NCBI GenBank assembly: GCA_033064195.1
Contig: JARBJD010000007.1
Span: 682,001-746,000 of the forward strand
Reading direction: 5' to 3'
Length of the DNA: 64,000 bases
Source of the DNA: Blattamonas nauphoetae
Lineage: Eukaryota; Preaxostyla; Oxymonadida
The notes beneath the pieces were generated by a model. It was given only the letters and a program-made list of their open reading frames with translations. It had not been told where the DNA came from and did not search any database. Of this stretch, positions 9,631 to 24,587 are shown one piece after another (the stretch's first letter is position 1; every line of letters starts with the position of its first letter). The position numbers were made by a program, and so were the translations under genes.

Positions 9631-12600
9631 CTAAATTGTGCCAGAAGTTTCATTAGGTTCGTCAGGGATTTGGAGTATTGGTAGATCTTGACTTTGGACG
9701 CTGTCATGTGCAATTGGGGCGGTGGTGTCTTGTGGGTTAAGTGGCGTGGGCGTGTCCTCGATTGTTTCTTCCTCTGTTTCAGTCTCTTCGGAGGCTTCAC
9801 TTGTTGATTCTGTCTCACTTTCCCATTCTGATTGAGATTCTTCTTCTCGATCGCCAAAATGAAAGAGATTTTGTTCCTCATTGTCAACTTTTGGTGATTC
9901 ATGTGACAGCTTGCTTCCACTTGGAGAGATCGGGAACATCTTGAAGGGCTCGTCTCCCTGGAGGGATTGTGCGACAGGAGTGAGCATCAGTTCATCACTT
10001 CTGAAGGAGCGAACCGACTCCTCGCCTGACTCCTCGTCATTATCGTCGCTACTTCTCGAATCGGACCTTTCATGGAACGATGGCATTTGGATTTCAATTT
10101 CAGCATCCGATTCTTTCTTCTTCTCCTTATACAACTCCGGATCGATCTCGCCTGTGACATTCATCGTTGACATGTCTGGGAGGTCCGTGAAGAGAACCAA
10201 TGCCTCTGTGAGGGGATATTCCACAAGAACATCAACTGCCTTCCATGCTCTCATGATGTATTCATCCCAAGCTACCCCCATCTGCTTCTGAAGCCTCTTC
10301 TCCACTCTTGCTGGGAAGGATTTCACCCCATGAGCATTCAACATCTCATCGAATGTTTGCCAGTTCAACGTGTGGATCCCTTGATGAGACAATGGACGTG
10401 GGCTTGCATTGATCGATTCTGATCGAGAATCCAATGGTTTAAGTTGTTCTGCACCAATCAGACCGAGATTCTGTGATGGAATGCCAGGAAAGTTGAAAAG
10501 GTACATGCAAAACCATCTTCGAAATCCATCGGCGACAGACAACGACTTCATTTTTGAGAGTTTTTGGTTGTTTTCCTGAAGTGTGATAGTCTCCGGATTG
10601 CCTTTTGTCGGCGGTGATCCTGCACTTGGTGAACTTTCTCCTGATGGTGGAGTCTCCATTTGTCCTTCCGAGAGACCGCTCAATAGTCCAAGATGAGCTG
10701 AGCTTTGTGTTTGCTCGTGGCGGATATGGAATGTTCGGTTTTGAGACGAGGACATGAGCGAAACAAACCTGCCCATATCAACCAATTCTGGCCCAAACTC
10801 TTCTTTCAGCATCTTTCCCACGGTCGTTCCCAAGCTTTGGTACATTGCGAACGATGTGAACACCAAATCCAACCCATCAATGCACTGCGTACTGAACGCA
10901 GAGCCAAGATAATGTGCCTGCTTTCGGTTGAGAAGTGCTTGGCGTTGTGCAGCAGTGTCATTGTCGCTGTGGAGTTGTTGGCAATCTTTCGTGATTTGTG
11001 CCATCGTGTCTGGTGAACTCATTCCAATCCAACCATCCAGGAGGCCCATGAGAGCAATGCGTTCACTGTCGTTCGCTGATGAAACTTGCGACGATGAATT
11101 GACGTTGGGGAACGATGGAATTGTGGACAGCATAGCACAGAGACAGGCTGTGCTGAGTGTGTCTTTTCTCGATTGGTCCTCATCTTCCTTGTCAAACTGG
11201 CAGAAACTTGGAGAATCCACCGAATTGTAGAGGAGGTTATGAAAATATTCATTCAGTTTCCCTTTCACTGTGGCACCATAATCTGAGGTGTATGAGAACT
11301 CGTTCGTTCTATTTGCCTCCGTCGCCGTGAATGTGGGGTTCATCGTGTATCCGATGAATGTCGTGAGTGCTGTGTTTGCTTTTCCACTGTTGGCTGGTGC
11401 AAGGAATGGAGTTGTGGCTGGGCTCGGATCGTTTGGTATTTGAGGAGAAGTTTCTTGTGTATTAGCTGGATCGTCCAACGGGAGATCTTCCTTCAGTCCT
11501 TCTGTCAGTTGTGTAAACATACAGTTCAGCATCACAGATGGGAGCTCTGAAACTGATCCACATGGTGTAGTGATGGCCGAATCGAGAAGATAAGGCATGA
11601 GGTCCAGAAATTGTTGGGGACGAGTCGGTGGGAATTCTAAGGTTCCAAGATCGACAAGTGGAAGTTGTCGATCAGTTCCAAAAACGAGGAGAGCAGTTTG
11701 AAGGCGACTGCTTTCCATCTTGAGTGGAGAGTCGTTCAACTTGGACAGGGCAGAGAGGAGGAGTGTTGAGAAGCGCGGATGGATCAGAAGGAGAAGAGAT
11801 CGTCGTGGTGGGTTCTTCTTCCTGTACTCTTTGATCAACATATTCACAACCGTCTGTTTTCTCGATGGAAGTGGCAGGGTCCTCTCAGAATATCCACTCA
11901 TCGGCGAATCGGGAAAGCTAAATGCAAAAGCGTCTGCTATTGCTGACTGTATCTTGTTTCCAGAATCACTTTGTGGTGATTTTCTCGATTCCACCACATC
12001 ATTCGTCACAATCATCGTCAAAAAGAGTTCCAGGAGAGCTCGGACTAAGTTGTAATCAGTGTTTCCGAAGAGGAGTCGAAGAAGGCAATGAGTAACGTAA
12101 GTTTCAATAGGTGTGTCGATAATGAATGGAACTGTGGTTTGGACGATCGCATCAAGGAAATGAGATGATGAATCGTAAGCGCATCTTGCATAGCGGGCAA
12201 GAACAATCGCTACGTGTGGAAGTTTGTGGATGACACATGCCAATGCCAGTGTCTGTGCAATCTCACGGCTTTTCTCGAACTGAGCAACAACAGCAATGCG
12301 CTGTTCATTGAACGGGATGTTGTCGTTGTGGAGGATGTCTGTGTCATTCGATGGCCACACTAAAACAGAATCTGCTGGCCCGTTCTTTTGAAGTTCGTCC
12401 ATCGCAAGTTCAGACGACGTTGTGAAATGGTTGTTCAGTTCTGGTGTGAATTGTGGGGCAACTGATTGTGCGTATCGACGAAGTGTCACAGAAAGGTTGG
12501 CCACTGATGATGCTGAGCTTCCAATAAACTTCATGGTTGAGCTGTCAAGTCTTCTGGAATCATCTGATTTGAGTTTGTCGCTCTGAGATCTCATGAGATC

Positions 12601-15600
12601 GACCAAAGTTGGAGCATTCTTCGTGGAGGTGAGAGTTGTGGTCGAGAGAGATGCCAGGCGTGCGAATGCGGTAAACGACTCCAGCGAGGCTGCAAGGAAT
12701 GGAACCATGAGAAGAATTGTTGACACAGTGGCACCGGCTTGGTCAATATTCGCGTACGGGTAAATAAGCGAGTTACATACTGGTGAGACTGTTGACATCA
12801 ATGTGATGAGTGTCATGGCCGCATCCCGCGTCTCGTCATGGAAGAGACCTCGTGTCAAGAGTGGGATAAGCCCAGTGTATGGAGTGAGCATGCCTGTTGG
12901 AGTTTGGGCGAGGATGGCATCCCTGAAGACCGACGAAGTACTAAGAAGATGGATGATTGTTGAGATGTACTCACTCATGAATGCTAAACCTGCTCCATAG
13001 ATTGGGACGAACGAAGAGAAAAGCAACGATACTCCAACCCAAAACAATCCAGAGAATTTGATGAGGAATGTTGGCGTAGCATTCTTAACACAATTGAGAA
13101 GAAAATTGAGAGTTGGGACGAACGATGTTACTCCTCCAAGATCGAAGAAGTTCAGAGATCGGATCATTTCGAAAGCAACACAGACAACAATGGCTGGATC
13201 TGTTGACGATGGGAGATATGCTGCAGACGATAGCCAAACAGTCGAGAGTGTATTTGATGGAGAGAGAATAGCACTTTGAAGTGAATAATAACAGAGTTGA
13301 TTTAGAAACACGTGCTGAGGAATTTCCATTGATAAACATCTTGCTATGAGTTGGCACATGAACAATGTATTTGCTCGTAAAGCATGTGTTGATCGGTTCA
13401 AACTGGACATCACAGACGAGGGCGATTGGAGTGATACCGTGGTTGGTCGTGGTGGGCGGCTATAGCCTCCAATCTGCATGGCCTTGATGTGTTTGTATAC
13501 CTCCTCGTAGCTTTTGTGAATCGGGGAGTGGAGGAATATCGAGATAAGGGCACGGAATGCCTGAATGATGTTGATTGTTCGATGAATCTTGGCATTTACC
13601 GCAATTTCCACAAGTGGAAGACTCACTCGACGAAATGCAACTGATGAACTTCGTCCAACATCCATCAGGTTGAGATTCGGGACCACTCCTCGATGCCGAG
13701 ATAGTGCGCTGGCGGACTGTCGATGCCTGATAAACTGTGGAGAGCGACGTTTTGGAGAGATCACACTGTCGAAAGTGTCGGATGACTGGGTCTGCTCCAA
13801 TGAGAGTGATGCAAAGGACGATCGATCATATTGAAGATGTCTGCGTCCTGTTGCCTGAGAAGTTGAGATATCAAACTCTGAAGAAACAGAATGAATGTTG
13901 AGTGTGAAGTTATCCTGTTTGGCTGCTCTGATTGACTTTATCGTGTTCTTTATCGAAACAGGCGGGTCGGACATCTTCAGTTTCGCTTGGGTAATAAATG
14001 CGTTCTTCTGTTGGACGTAGTGTTTTCGAAGGAATCGTCGATGTTTGTCTGATCCGACATGAACCGTTTTGTTGTACAGTGTGTCGATCCTCTTTGACCA
14101 CCCACGAGTTGGGCGTCCAGACCAGGACTGGTAATCTCCGAACATTTTCGTTCTTCGGAGTTTTGACTTTGTCTTTGAGAACAACTTCGCGAGAACCTTC
14201 GGGTTTCTGGTTCGACTCGCAGCATACTTCAATACGGCGTCAACAATCAGGAAGGAGTTTGTGAGTGAATGGGAAGGTCGGTACTCCCCACCAGGATTTG
14301 TGATCGTCTCAGATGCAATTTCGAGAAACTCCACGTTGAGTCGAGAGATGACTGATTGGACGAGTCCAATGACGACTCCAAGTTGGTCAGAGGTGATGAG
14401 TTGTGTGGATGCTGCAACGAGCATCATCAACCCGTCTTTGTTGAGCATGGGAGGCCCATCTGGTTCCGTCATGACGATCGCATGTGAACTAGTCTGTGTC
14501 GGTTGTGCAGATGGAGAAGGCAAATGCTTCACCTCTGGATGTCTGGCGGTTTCTGTGGAGTCAAGTGATTGTTTTAGGGAGATCATCAGTTTCGGCCACC
14601 ATGGAGGACATCGATGCGCCAAAGCTCGAGAAAACGAAACATACAGCTGAGAATAGATTGAAAAGGTTGCTGGGTTTGACGATGCTTTCAGAAGGATTGA
14701 GTGAGAATTGGATGGGATTGGTGTTCGATAAATGTGTGATCCGTGCAAATAACACAACGACGAACTGTTGATGAGAGGATGGAGGACTTTTGGTCGACGT
14801 CCTCCCATTTTGTTCATCATCTTTTCCACCCGAAGGAAGAGGGGAATGTCTGATGGTGGCATTGGATTTGTCTGCTCAAAATATCGTCGGATCATGACAC
14901 GAGCGCTTTCATGGACATTTGGCATGTCCAAAATTTGTTGGAAGAGTCTCGTGACTGCCTCAAGTGGAGATGACCCTCGAAGGAGAATCCATGAGATGTA
15001 CGAGATCCCTTTCACTCCGAGAAGGTTCAGCCGAAGTTCGATAGTATCAGGGAAATAGTTGAAGACCGAAAAGTTCTCAATGGTGGTGGTGTTGGTGATA
15101 TCATTAAATATATAATGAAACAGAACTATAGCTTGAAGAGGAATGCTTTGGGCAATAATGATCGCAGATGGAGATGTTCGGAGAGTGGCCATTGTAGCTG
15201 TTGAGAGAGAATGGACAAATGTTGCGAGAATAACTTCAATCGTTTTCATGTCTGATTCGTGTTGATCCTTTTCGTTTTGGATGTCAACTGAAAGGGCAGA
15301 AACTCGGAGTTTCGTGGGTCCACTGCGAGACATGGTGGGTCCAGGATGTGTTGGAGAGTCTGGTGTGAGTGGTGACGGAAAATGATCGCTTCCTTTCCCC
15401 GATTCAATGCCAGTCGACCCCAATGACTCCGAAGCGAGTGTTGTGCTGTTCTCCACATAAGACGGATTGAATGGGATTCCGATGCCCCTCAGGAGCTTTC
15501 CCATATCAATCATCAAAATATGGCGAGTGAGGTAGTTCTCAGAACTATTGACAAATCCTAACAGTGAGTCCACATTGTTCTTCTTCTTCACCCTTGTCTG

Positions 15601-18600
15601 TGTTTTCTTGAGCTGCTCCGACATATACCTCGAAACCACTTGGGATGGATGTTGTGCCCACTCGTAATACACACGACATACAAGTTCAGGATGAAACTTC
15701 GAACACACGATGATGATGAAGCTGATGGATGCGAAAAGAGAGTTGTAAGCTGGATCTGTGAAGTGTCCAGGAGTGGTTGCATTGGGACTCGGGTTGGGTT
15801 GCTGAACACGATTGAGATCTGTTTGAGTTCGGAAGAGGTACGACGAGAATGGCGGTGTGGAGGCAGCTGCTTGGAGTGAGAGCGGCGAGAATGAATTGAC
15901 TGAGAGGGTGAGTGATGGCGGCGGTTTGAGTGTTGACCAATTGTGTGGAGCCCTTTGTGGTTTTGGTTGTTCAGATTGAGTTGTTGGTATCGTTTCCGAT
16001 TCATTTCCTTTGTCTGTGATGAGTGGTGGTAACGATGGATTAAACTCAGAAACTGACCGTGGATGAGACAGGAGTTGGCTTGTTCCCAATTTCGATGCTG
16101 CCATAGACAGTGTGCTCTGAGTGGACTTTGCGTAGTAGTGATGATGGATCGAGTGTCTCCAATTCTTTTCTCCATCCGCTGAGTCAAACTTGAATGTAAA
16201 GTTCTGTCCAGGAGAGGTCCCCCCAATTGGAGATTGGAATGGGCTTTGTTGATCCAGGACTTTTGGGAAATTTGAGCGATTTGATATTGACGAGAGGATG
16301 ACAGGAAGGAAATATGGTTCGCGATACGACAGTCCTTTGCTTTGGTTTGGTGTTGATCCAAGATCAAAACTATCCTGGGATAGGCAAAGATACAAAAGAG
16401 ACACGAGTGCTTCAACAACTGCTGCATCTTCACATAATGTCGTCCAGACCTCCTCCAACATTTCTCGGCATGTGCTGATGTGTTCAAATGTCAGATCAAT
16501 GAGAGACTTGAGCATTGGATACATGAATGGGGAATCGAAGTTCACGTTTCGAGTGTGTGGTATCAACAAATTGAACAATGTCTTGAGTCCATGAACGGTT
16601 GGAACCGTTGAAAACTGCTGGACAAGGGTCCGAACGAAGAGTGGAGACATTTCTGGATGGAGTAGAGCATAAGTCTCCATCACTGACCTTTGGAGGAGTT
16701 GGAGATCGGGCAATAAATCGGATGGATTATTCAGTGAGAGTTCAAGTGACTCGCAAAGATCCGTAATTGCCACGTCACGTGGGTTCATGTCTTCCTTGAG
16801 GCCCTGTATGTCAGTCACGTATCTCCTAAAAAGTGACGCTGACATTCGAGCAGCAGCCAATCGTGTGGTTGGGTTGGAGTGTGTCAAAAGATACAACGAG
16901 AGGATGATGAGTGTTGGTGGTGGAACTTCTAATTTGTCCTCCCAATACAGATCATACAGCACCTCAAAATGTGCTTCATCAATCCCATCCGAGACAGAAC
17001 GTGAAAAGCATTGGTTCACAGACACTGATGATCGTTGTGGATTGGCTGAGAGAACATTTTTCAGGGCAATTGAACCTTGGCGACGTGTTGATTCGAAAGG
17101 CGACGAGAAGCATTTGTTGATCCACCACAAAACAATCCCTCCATTCATATCTGTTAAGTTCTTGCTCAAAGAGTTGGGAACCTGAGACAGAAGATGTGTT
17201 ACGACTTCTTCTGAGACACCGAGAGGTTGGGCTTCAAGGGTCATTGATGGGAAGACTTCAGCGACCGGTGGCAGAAGTGGGTCATCCATTTGTGTGACCA
17301 TCGTGTTGTGGAGAGTGTGCGTAAAATGGATTGGGTGGGTTGATGGACGATCTGGTGATTCAGTTGAATGTCCCGCCCGAAGTCCTGGATAGAATTGGAG
17401 TGAGTCGACCGAAGATGAATGAGATGTCGCCAACTGAGAATTCAGAGTGAAGTTGTTCGTGATGGATCCGTCTTGATTGTTGATTCTTTCAACATGTTGT
17501 GAAGTCATCGGCATCTCTGGCATAACTCTCTGATATCGGATCGCCATTCCTCCTCCAGCTGCTGTTGGTGGGATTCGAGCTCCTGGAAAACTTGATCTGT
17601 ACGAACGTTGTTTGGGAACTCTGTCTGCCAGCGATTCCTTTTCCTCCAGAAACAGGAAGAGACTGTGACGACTCATCAACGATATCCGGTCAATTGCTCC
17701 TGCCAGCGTCGGATCGAACTGATTGGCCCCAACAATGGCATTCAGAAGCCTTGGCAATGATGCCGGGAATGGTTGTGTCTTGGCAAGTTTGTCCGTAAAC
17801 GGTATCATCGAGTAAGAATTCGCTTGATGAACAATTGGCAACAGAAACTGAAATGGTGGAGTGACGTGAACAATTGGTGGTGCAGGAGTGGTATAGTGAA
17901 GATTCTGGTTCATGAACTGATCGTTTGACTGGATGAACAGAGACCCGTGATAGAATCCTGGCTTGAGTGATGCAATGTCGGAATCTGAAGTAAACTCGCC
18001 ATGATGAGAGGAGATGAGCCCTGCTGCAGTGTAGAGGTTCCCCTGATAGCGTTGGAAGAGAGAAACTGGCTGAGACAGTTCTGACAGCGATTGACTGGAC
18101 ACAGTTGTGGATGTGATTGTGGAAGGGTTCCAAGACTGTGGGACCGACTTTGATGAGGAAATGGACAGATGTGGGGGTAGTTGATGTGAATAATAGTGTG
18201 GCAATGTCCTGCTTGGAAGTGATGAGAACCATGCAACGACTGAAAAAGGTGGCATTGTGGCGCCGATGAGTGGGTACAGGTGGTTGAGAGGAGAGAACTG
18301 TAGGCTTGTCTTGTTCTTCGAGACAATTGACAGGTTCGCGAGAGTTCGAGAGATGGTGTACTTCAACTCGGACTCAATCGTTTGTTCTTCTTTCATATCA
18401 CTGGAGTTGTAAACAGACAGAAAAACGCTGTCTTCTGTCGATAAGGACACAACGGACAGGGGATTGTTGAGTTTAGTTCGATTCTGAGCTGTTCTTGTGA
18501 CCAATGGCTCAATTGGAGATCCAGGGAGATCTCGTGGTTTGAAAAGATCGGCTTCGTCGACTCGTTCGTTTCGATGATGCTGAAGAGAAGAGAATTCAGC

Positions 18601-21600
18601 TTTGGTGCTGATGAAAGCTTTGTCGTGGAATAAAGGCCCGTCTAACAGCTGTGCAGAAACAGAGACGCAGAGTTCATTGAAATTGAGGAGAAGATGCGCA
18701 AAGAGAGCGTTATACACAGTTCTTTCTTCTGACTGCATCACAATTGCTTGGATACTGTCTTTCAGTTCTGGAAACGTTCCAAAAGCATTCGGGAAGAGCA
18801 TAAACATGCAGAAGAGACGGAATCGATGAGCAGGACTGAATGGTTGATCACCAGATGCATCAATTGGTGGGAGAATACTCGAAGAGACAATGGTCTGAGC
18901 GACGGCTTCCGGACCGTCCTTGAAGGCGAGGGTTGCGACGTCAAGATCGGTTGCGAGGTCAAAATGGGTTGTGATTCCGTTGAGGATGTAGCAGGTGAGA
19001 GTAAGTTGCGAAGGAATTGAAAGGACAGCGTTTGCATACATTCTGGATGCTGGATTGTCGGCTCGAGTGAGTGAAGAGAGAAAGTCGCGCTGTTTGGCCA
19101 AGTCGCTCTGTGATTGGTGTGGATATAGAAGCTCTGGGTTTGTTGTAAGAACGTTTGGTAATCCATACATATTCACTCCGACCTCAACCGACGGATCAAG
19201 AGAAGTATCACCATTGTCTGACGATGGTAAGAATGGCAATCCATCCGCAATGTCAGAAATATTGCTGAGTGGTTGTTCAATGAACCCATTATGAGTATGT
19301 CCCACTCTTGATCCTTTCACATCTCTTCGTGTCAAGTTGACGAGCTGACTCACGACGAGCGCAGAAGGGAACGACGATGAGATTTGGTTGTTGTATAGCG
19401 GTGATTGGATGGAATATTCCGTGCCGCTTCCGCTGGGGAAGATGAGGGCTTGTTTCAAAGAATCAGGCAGAGTGGGCATATGAGCAGTGACAAGTGTCGC
19501 TTTCTTTCCGACCCTTTGGGCACCACTGAGAAGCTTCGAGAGACCTTGTGACCTGAGGAAGGGGAAAATGATATTATTGTGAATTGGGATTACGGTTCCG
19601 TCCGAATCCATTTCTTGTGTCCCAACTACAACAGAATCAAGTGTGGTTTGAAATAATTCCAACGCCATTCTTTCCATCGACTCCGGGGGTTGCGGGAGTG
19701 GTGATGTGAGATAATGTATCGGACCAACCACAGATGAGGTGAGAAGTGGGGGGTTCTCTTTCGATTGCCCTGGATTGAGAATAGAGAGGACTTTGCTCAT
19801 CTGAGAGGTTGGTGAGTGTTCCTCGGTTGGAGGAAGCGGTGGGGCTGGTGGGGCAGCTGACTGGACAAGGCTGATTCCGGACAATCCACGGTTCTGAGAA
19901 CGTGGAGTGAAGGGTGAGGCGAGGATGGCTGGAGATGGAGAATTTGGGATAAAACAGGAGAGCGGTGGTGTGCAACAAGTTGAATTGAGTGACATTGAAT
20001 CAAACATTCCGTATTCCAGGGATGTCGGTTTCTCATTGACGTTTTCTGTGAGAGTGGGAGAGCGAGCATTACTCCCGATGTTTGAGACATCAAGGAGAGA
20101 ACCCGAAGATAACGCGTGTTGGAAGGTCATCTGTGTGAAAATGAGGAGGTTGGTTGCCATTACAAAATAAGCAGTCCAACGTTGAATAAATTGTAGACAA
20201 GGAAGTGGAGTGTTCTGGCATTGAATCCATCCAATAATCAACAATTCCACTCGAGAGAAAAACCCAGTAAACTTTTCAACCGTTGTTCGATGGTCCCGTT
20301 CGATGAGAATCTGTGGGTGTTGCTTCAACAACGAGATGACCAATGAAGTGGTTGTGCAGATGTTTCGAACATGAAAGGCATAATCTTCAGCCAACTTTGG
20401 GTTGAGAGGCTCCGACAAGTAAGAATCAAATTGGTCCAAGAACAACGGAATGAGTGAGCGATGAAGATTGTGGAGAGACGTGACAGCGGCTCGATGTTGA
20501 AAATCATTTGATGCTTGGAACAAACGGTTCAACGATGTTATTATAGTCTCGTGGCTGTGTTTTGAATCGGAAGGGGGCTGGCGTGGTTCGTGTTTATGAT
20601 CAAACGGATTGCATGCCAAGAGAAATGCAGAATAATGGCGCCAACAGGTCAACTTCCAGAGTGCTTCAGGCTTAAGCTGAGTAAACGATTTCGATCCTGT
20701 TGTGAATCCCAAACTGAGTCGATCATTGATCAAAAGCCAAGCTTGTGTCGCAGATCTTGAACAGTCAGTGTCAACGAGAGAGGCGACATGTCCGATGATC
20801 TCCGAAAGAATTTCATCCTTCCGAGGAGAGGCCATCATCACAGCCATGACGCAATCGGGGCCTGCGTTAACACCCCTCCCCATTCCTCCTTTCTCGCACG
20901 TCGAAACTGACCCTCTGACGAGGAGTTGTTCAAACGCAGTTGATTTAGTTGGAGGTAAACTTCCACTTACTACCAAGTCATGGAAAGACACACTCGATGT
21001 ACTTGGTGTGTGCGACCATGGATCAGCATACGTGACGGCTTGGTTTACGATTATCTGTTGCTGACTATCGATCACTCCCCAAACTGTCGGATGGGGTGGA
21101 ATATGAGAGAGTGTGCAAAGGACTCGATACAGAGACGAGACAGATTCGAGGAGATGCAGAGAGAGTTGTCTGATTTGTGTTTCAGTCGAGCAGAACATGG
21201 AGAGTCCGATTGATTCAATGTCATGAAGCGGAAGATGCGACAGAAGTTCGGCGTGCGTTGAGAAAGCATCAGTATAGAGGAGATTCTGGTCCTCGGATTC
21301 ATCAATAATGTTGAGATGTGATTGAACTGAAGGGGTTTGGTTCGGCCTTTTTCGGGAATTAATCAAAGAAATACTTTCCAGAAACTGGTTATGTGGCAAT
21401 TCACCTTTCAAAGCGATTTCAATCCATTCTTCCACAAGACTTATCATTTTCTGGAGGTACAGGACGAGAAGCTGAGGAAAAGAGTCGGTGATGCCGATAA
21501 GATGTTGTCCAAGTTTCACCATGATGATTGGGCGAGTCGGAGGAGATCGTCGGAACAGTTTGGTGATTGTTCTCCCAGCGGCACTCTGAATCGAAGGGTT

Positions 21601-24587
21601 GATGTGGATAAATGATGTGAGAAGAGTGTCGACGAATACTGTCGATTGAGCTCTGTTCATTTTGAAGAGAGACAACAATTGGATAAGAAGTCCAAGAGAG
21701 GGAATTCCGTTTTGTTTGTCTCTTCCGACTGACGATGCTCTGATTGGATTGGTATGTGTTCTATTCAACAACAGATTCTGGATTTCTTTTCGGAGAGTTG
21801 TGAGATGGTCCGAGAGCTGTGTCTCATTTGTCAGGAGAAAAGACGCCAGAATAACATGATTATTAGTGACCGAGATTGTGGCCGAGTTATTTCGAGGGTA
21901 CGTCAGAAGGAATGAGCGTGACTTTGCGAGCTCAACGGAGGGAGTTGCATCAAGGTTAAGTTGAGTGGATGGACTCTGCGACGGAATCGACGACGAATAG
22001 AAAGAATATGCCTCTCGCCCATGCCTATCCGATCCTTGGTCATTGATTAACTCCTCGCATCGCTCTGCCATTTCTCGAAAAACTTGTGGTGTTGTTTTGT
22101 TGAGTGTGCTGATAGTGGTCTTGTCTGTATGCTTGTCGAATGCAGTGGGAGGGAGAACTGGTGCCTTTCCTGTCCCGAGATAGAATGCTGACAAAAATGG
22201 GAGAGGCTGGCGATGGTTCGAGTAGAAGCTCTGGATGACAGCCAAAGGGTGGATTCGCATTGGGAGAGATGCTGCCCGAAACTCAGTTTGATCCCAATTC
22301 AGTGGATGCTGATCGAAAGCTCGAAGAAGCCATCCAGGAGTATACGAAGTGTTGTGAGGAAGAAGAGTGATAGAGCTGATACCTGATTCTGAGCCTTGAA
22401 TGAGTTGATGACGGGAGAGAGATGATTGTTGGGAAATGTGTGGAGACGAAATAGCCGAGTCAATAGCATCGTTGACGTGGGATGTAGTCAACCAAATGTA
22501 TCCGTTTGAGTTTGACAGTTTCTCGCTCTGAGTCCGTTTCAATGGAAGTGTGAAATGAGACTTCATCATCTCCCCAATTCCTTTTTTGCTCGTGTCGATC
22601 TGTGTTGTGTCCGTCAATCCTGACCCTGTTCGTGTAAAGGGAGCTGTGATCAGCATTCCGGTGAACTTCTGGATGTTGAAAGGCATCGACGGTTGGAGAA
22701 CATTTAAAAACCGAGTCGACTTCGGAGGGCTAAGTTCTGTCATGAAAGCTCCCTTGTGGACGCGACTGTGATGAAGTGTGATTAGGGCTGACGTGATCGG
22801 GGGAAGATAGACGAGTGAGTCATAAACTGAGGCAGGAATCGAATAACGGAACTGCTGGTGAGCGTGACCAGGGTGATTAGCCAGGTTTAGCGGTGAAGAG
22901 AAATAATCGCTGAGAGTTAAAGTTTCTGGCGATGCATTTGAGCTTTTAAATTCATTGACAAACACAATATCCGTTTCTTGATCAACTGGGAGAGGACGGA
23001 AATGGAGGAATGTGAGGATATCATCTGTTGTATAAGAGAGTTGTCGCCTGAAATAATGATGACTTGTTTGGATCAAATTTTTGTTGATAGATGCATATTC
23101 AAACGTCACAGCACACGAACGATGATGTTCTAGTGAATGAATGATTGATGGGAGGGGGAGAACTGGTGATGGAAAGACTGGGATGACACATGGAGCCCCT
23201 GTCGGAAATTTTTGTTCGAATGAGAAAAGATCCGTCTTTTGGTATGTGGTAGTCAGAGCCTGAAGAGCAGAGAGACCGATCAGCACGTGCTCAGAGAATG
23301 GTGAATTTCTGGTTAGAAGATCAAGAATAATGAGTGTTGCTGGTTGTAAGTGGGTACAGGCAATAGAGAGAATGAACTGAACATAGAAAATGGTAAAGTG
23401 ATCATCATTGATTGGACGATGAAAGACTAAGGAAGCAAGGAGAGAGATTGTTTGCTCGACAAATGCTGAATTCCCTTGTTCAAGTGATCGCACCAGAAAT
23501 GCGTGAATGGTGTGGATAAGAGAGTCAAGTATGATTATTGTGAGGTATTCAAACTTCATACATTCAGCTAAAAGGGCAAAGTAGGACAAAAAATGAACTA
23601 GTACTAAATCATGTTTTGACGCAGATAGAATGACACCACATAGAGGAATGACTGCAGTCAAATGTTTGTGTTTTCGTCCCCAATGCAATGCATATTGGTA
23701 CACATCAATAAGTCCATTATCCCAGTGATGATAGTCGAGATCAGGATTTCGAGGCGCATACACAGTTGGAAGAAGGATATGCAACATAACGTTGGCAAGA
23801 GTGTGTTTTGTGACACGATCTCTTGCTCTTTTCATGGAGTCATGAAGTAAGGAAAGATGACGGACGCTGTGCATGATGTCTTCTTGAGTTTCCAGAGAAA
23901 AATGGATGAATGTGAGATTTAGCAGATAAAGCGAGGTATGCATGTAATTAGATCTTCTGATATCATCGATTTGTCGGCGTAAAAGATCTCCAACTATCAA
24001 TGGTGAATGGCGGTTGTAGGATCCAAGAACTCGTGCGAATTGTTCATGAAGAGCGAGATGACTGATGTAATACTCAACATGACCCTTTTTGGAATAGTTA
24101 AACTTGGCAAAGGCTTCGCAAGTGTTGAGAAAAAATCTATCAAGCTGCATGAGATCAACTCTTGAGAGAGATGTCGAATCACAAGTTCGGAGAATGGCTT
24201 CAAGTGCCATGTAAAAGCAATAGTCGAGAGAGAGTTGTATAGCAGTTTCGCGGAGATAATTAGATCCGGGTAACACTGTAGTCAGCCTAGAAAGGTCAAG
24301 ATCAAGAAAAGACTGAACCTCATGTCCCTCCATGTAAAAAGTGATGTGATCATGATTTGAACGCAATGACGAGAGAGAATGGAAAAGAATGTCAGATAAT
24401 CATGCAAAATTGGATCTGTTTTTTCGTTGAAAAAGGACCGGATATTATGGTGGTGGTCTAACCGGCTGAATTTTTCGACCCTAGACCGGACATGTCTTTC
24501 AAAATGACGCAAAAGGTCATATGCAATCTGGGAGGCAAGGGTAGCAGGGGAGACAATGTCTTTAGCCTGGGAGGAGCTTGTGATCAT
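9631..24587 (-). CDS. Furry/Mor2/Tao3-type giant cell-morphogenesis protein, 2 exons
   Basis: Scaffold related to animal Furry, fission yeast Mor2 and budding yeast Tao3, which work with NDR-family kinases in cell shape and polarity. Exon 1 (24587-24319) encodes an N-terminal helix block ending SLFTWRDM, which corresponds to the family's conserved N-terminal WR element. A 32-bp intron (24287-24318) restores the frame into a 14,656-nt exon ending in TAG at 9631, for about 4,974 aa. Family-like features: HEAT-type helices throughout the first 500 residues (KHTLANVMLHILLPTV, KHKHLTAVIPL), the INPSIQSAAGRTITKL to LVEEWIE block at about residues 970-1045, and WRHYSAFLLACNP near 1290. Long Ser/Pro-rich linkers separate the helical blocks, and the tail is a Glu/Ser/Thr stretch. 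The length is well above the usual 2,000-3,000 aa. The ATG at 24587 is the first in frame; an earlier exon is possible. Confidence 0.82.

Noticed and set aside
10705-21859. Many frames of 60-300 codons on both strands across the Furry exon (for example 15588-16487 minus)
   Set aside because: They are out-of-frame shadows of a continuous 14.7-kb coding exon; their composition mirrors that exon.
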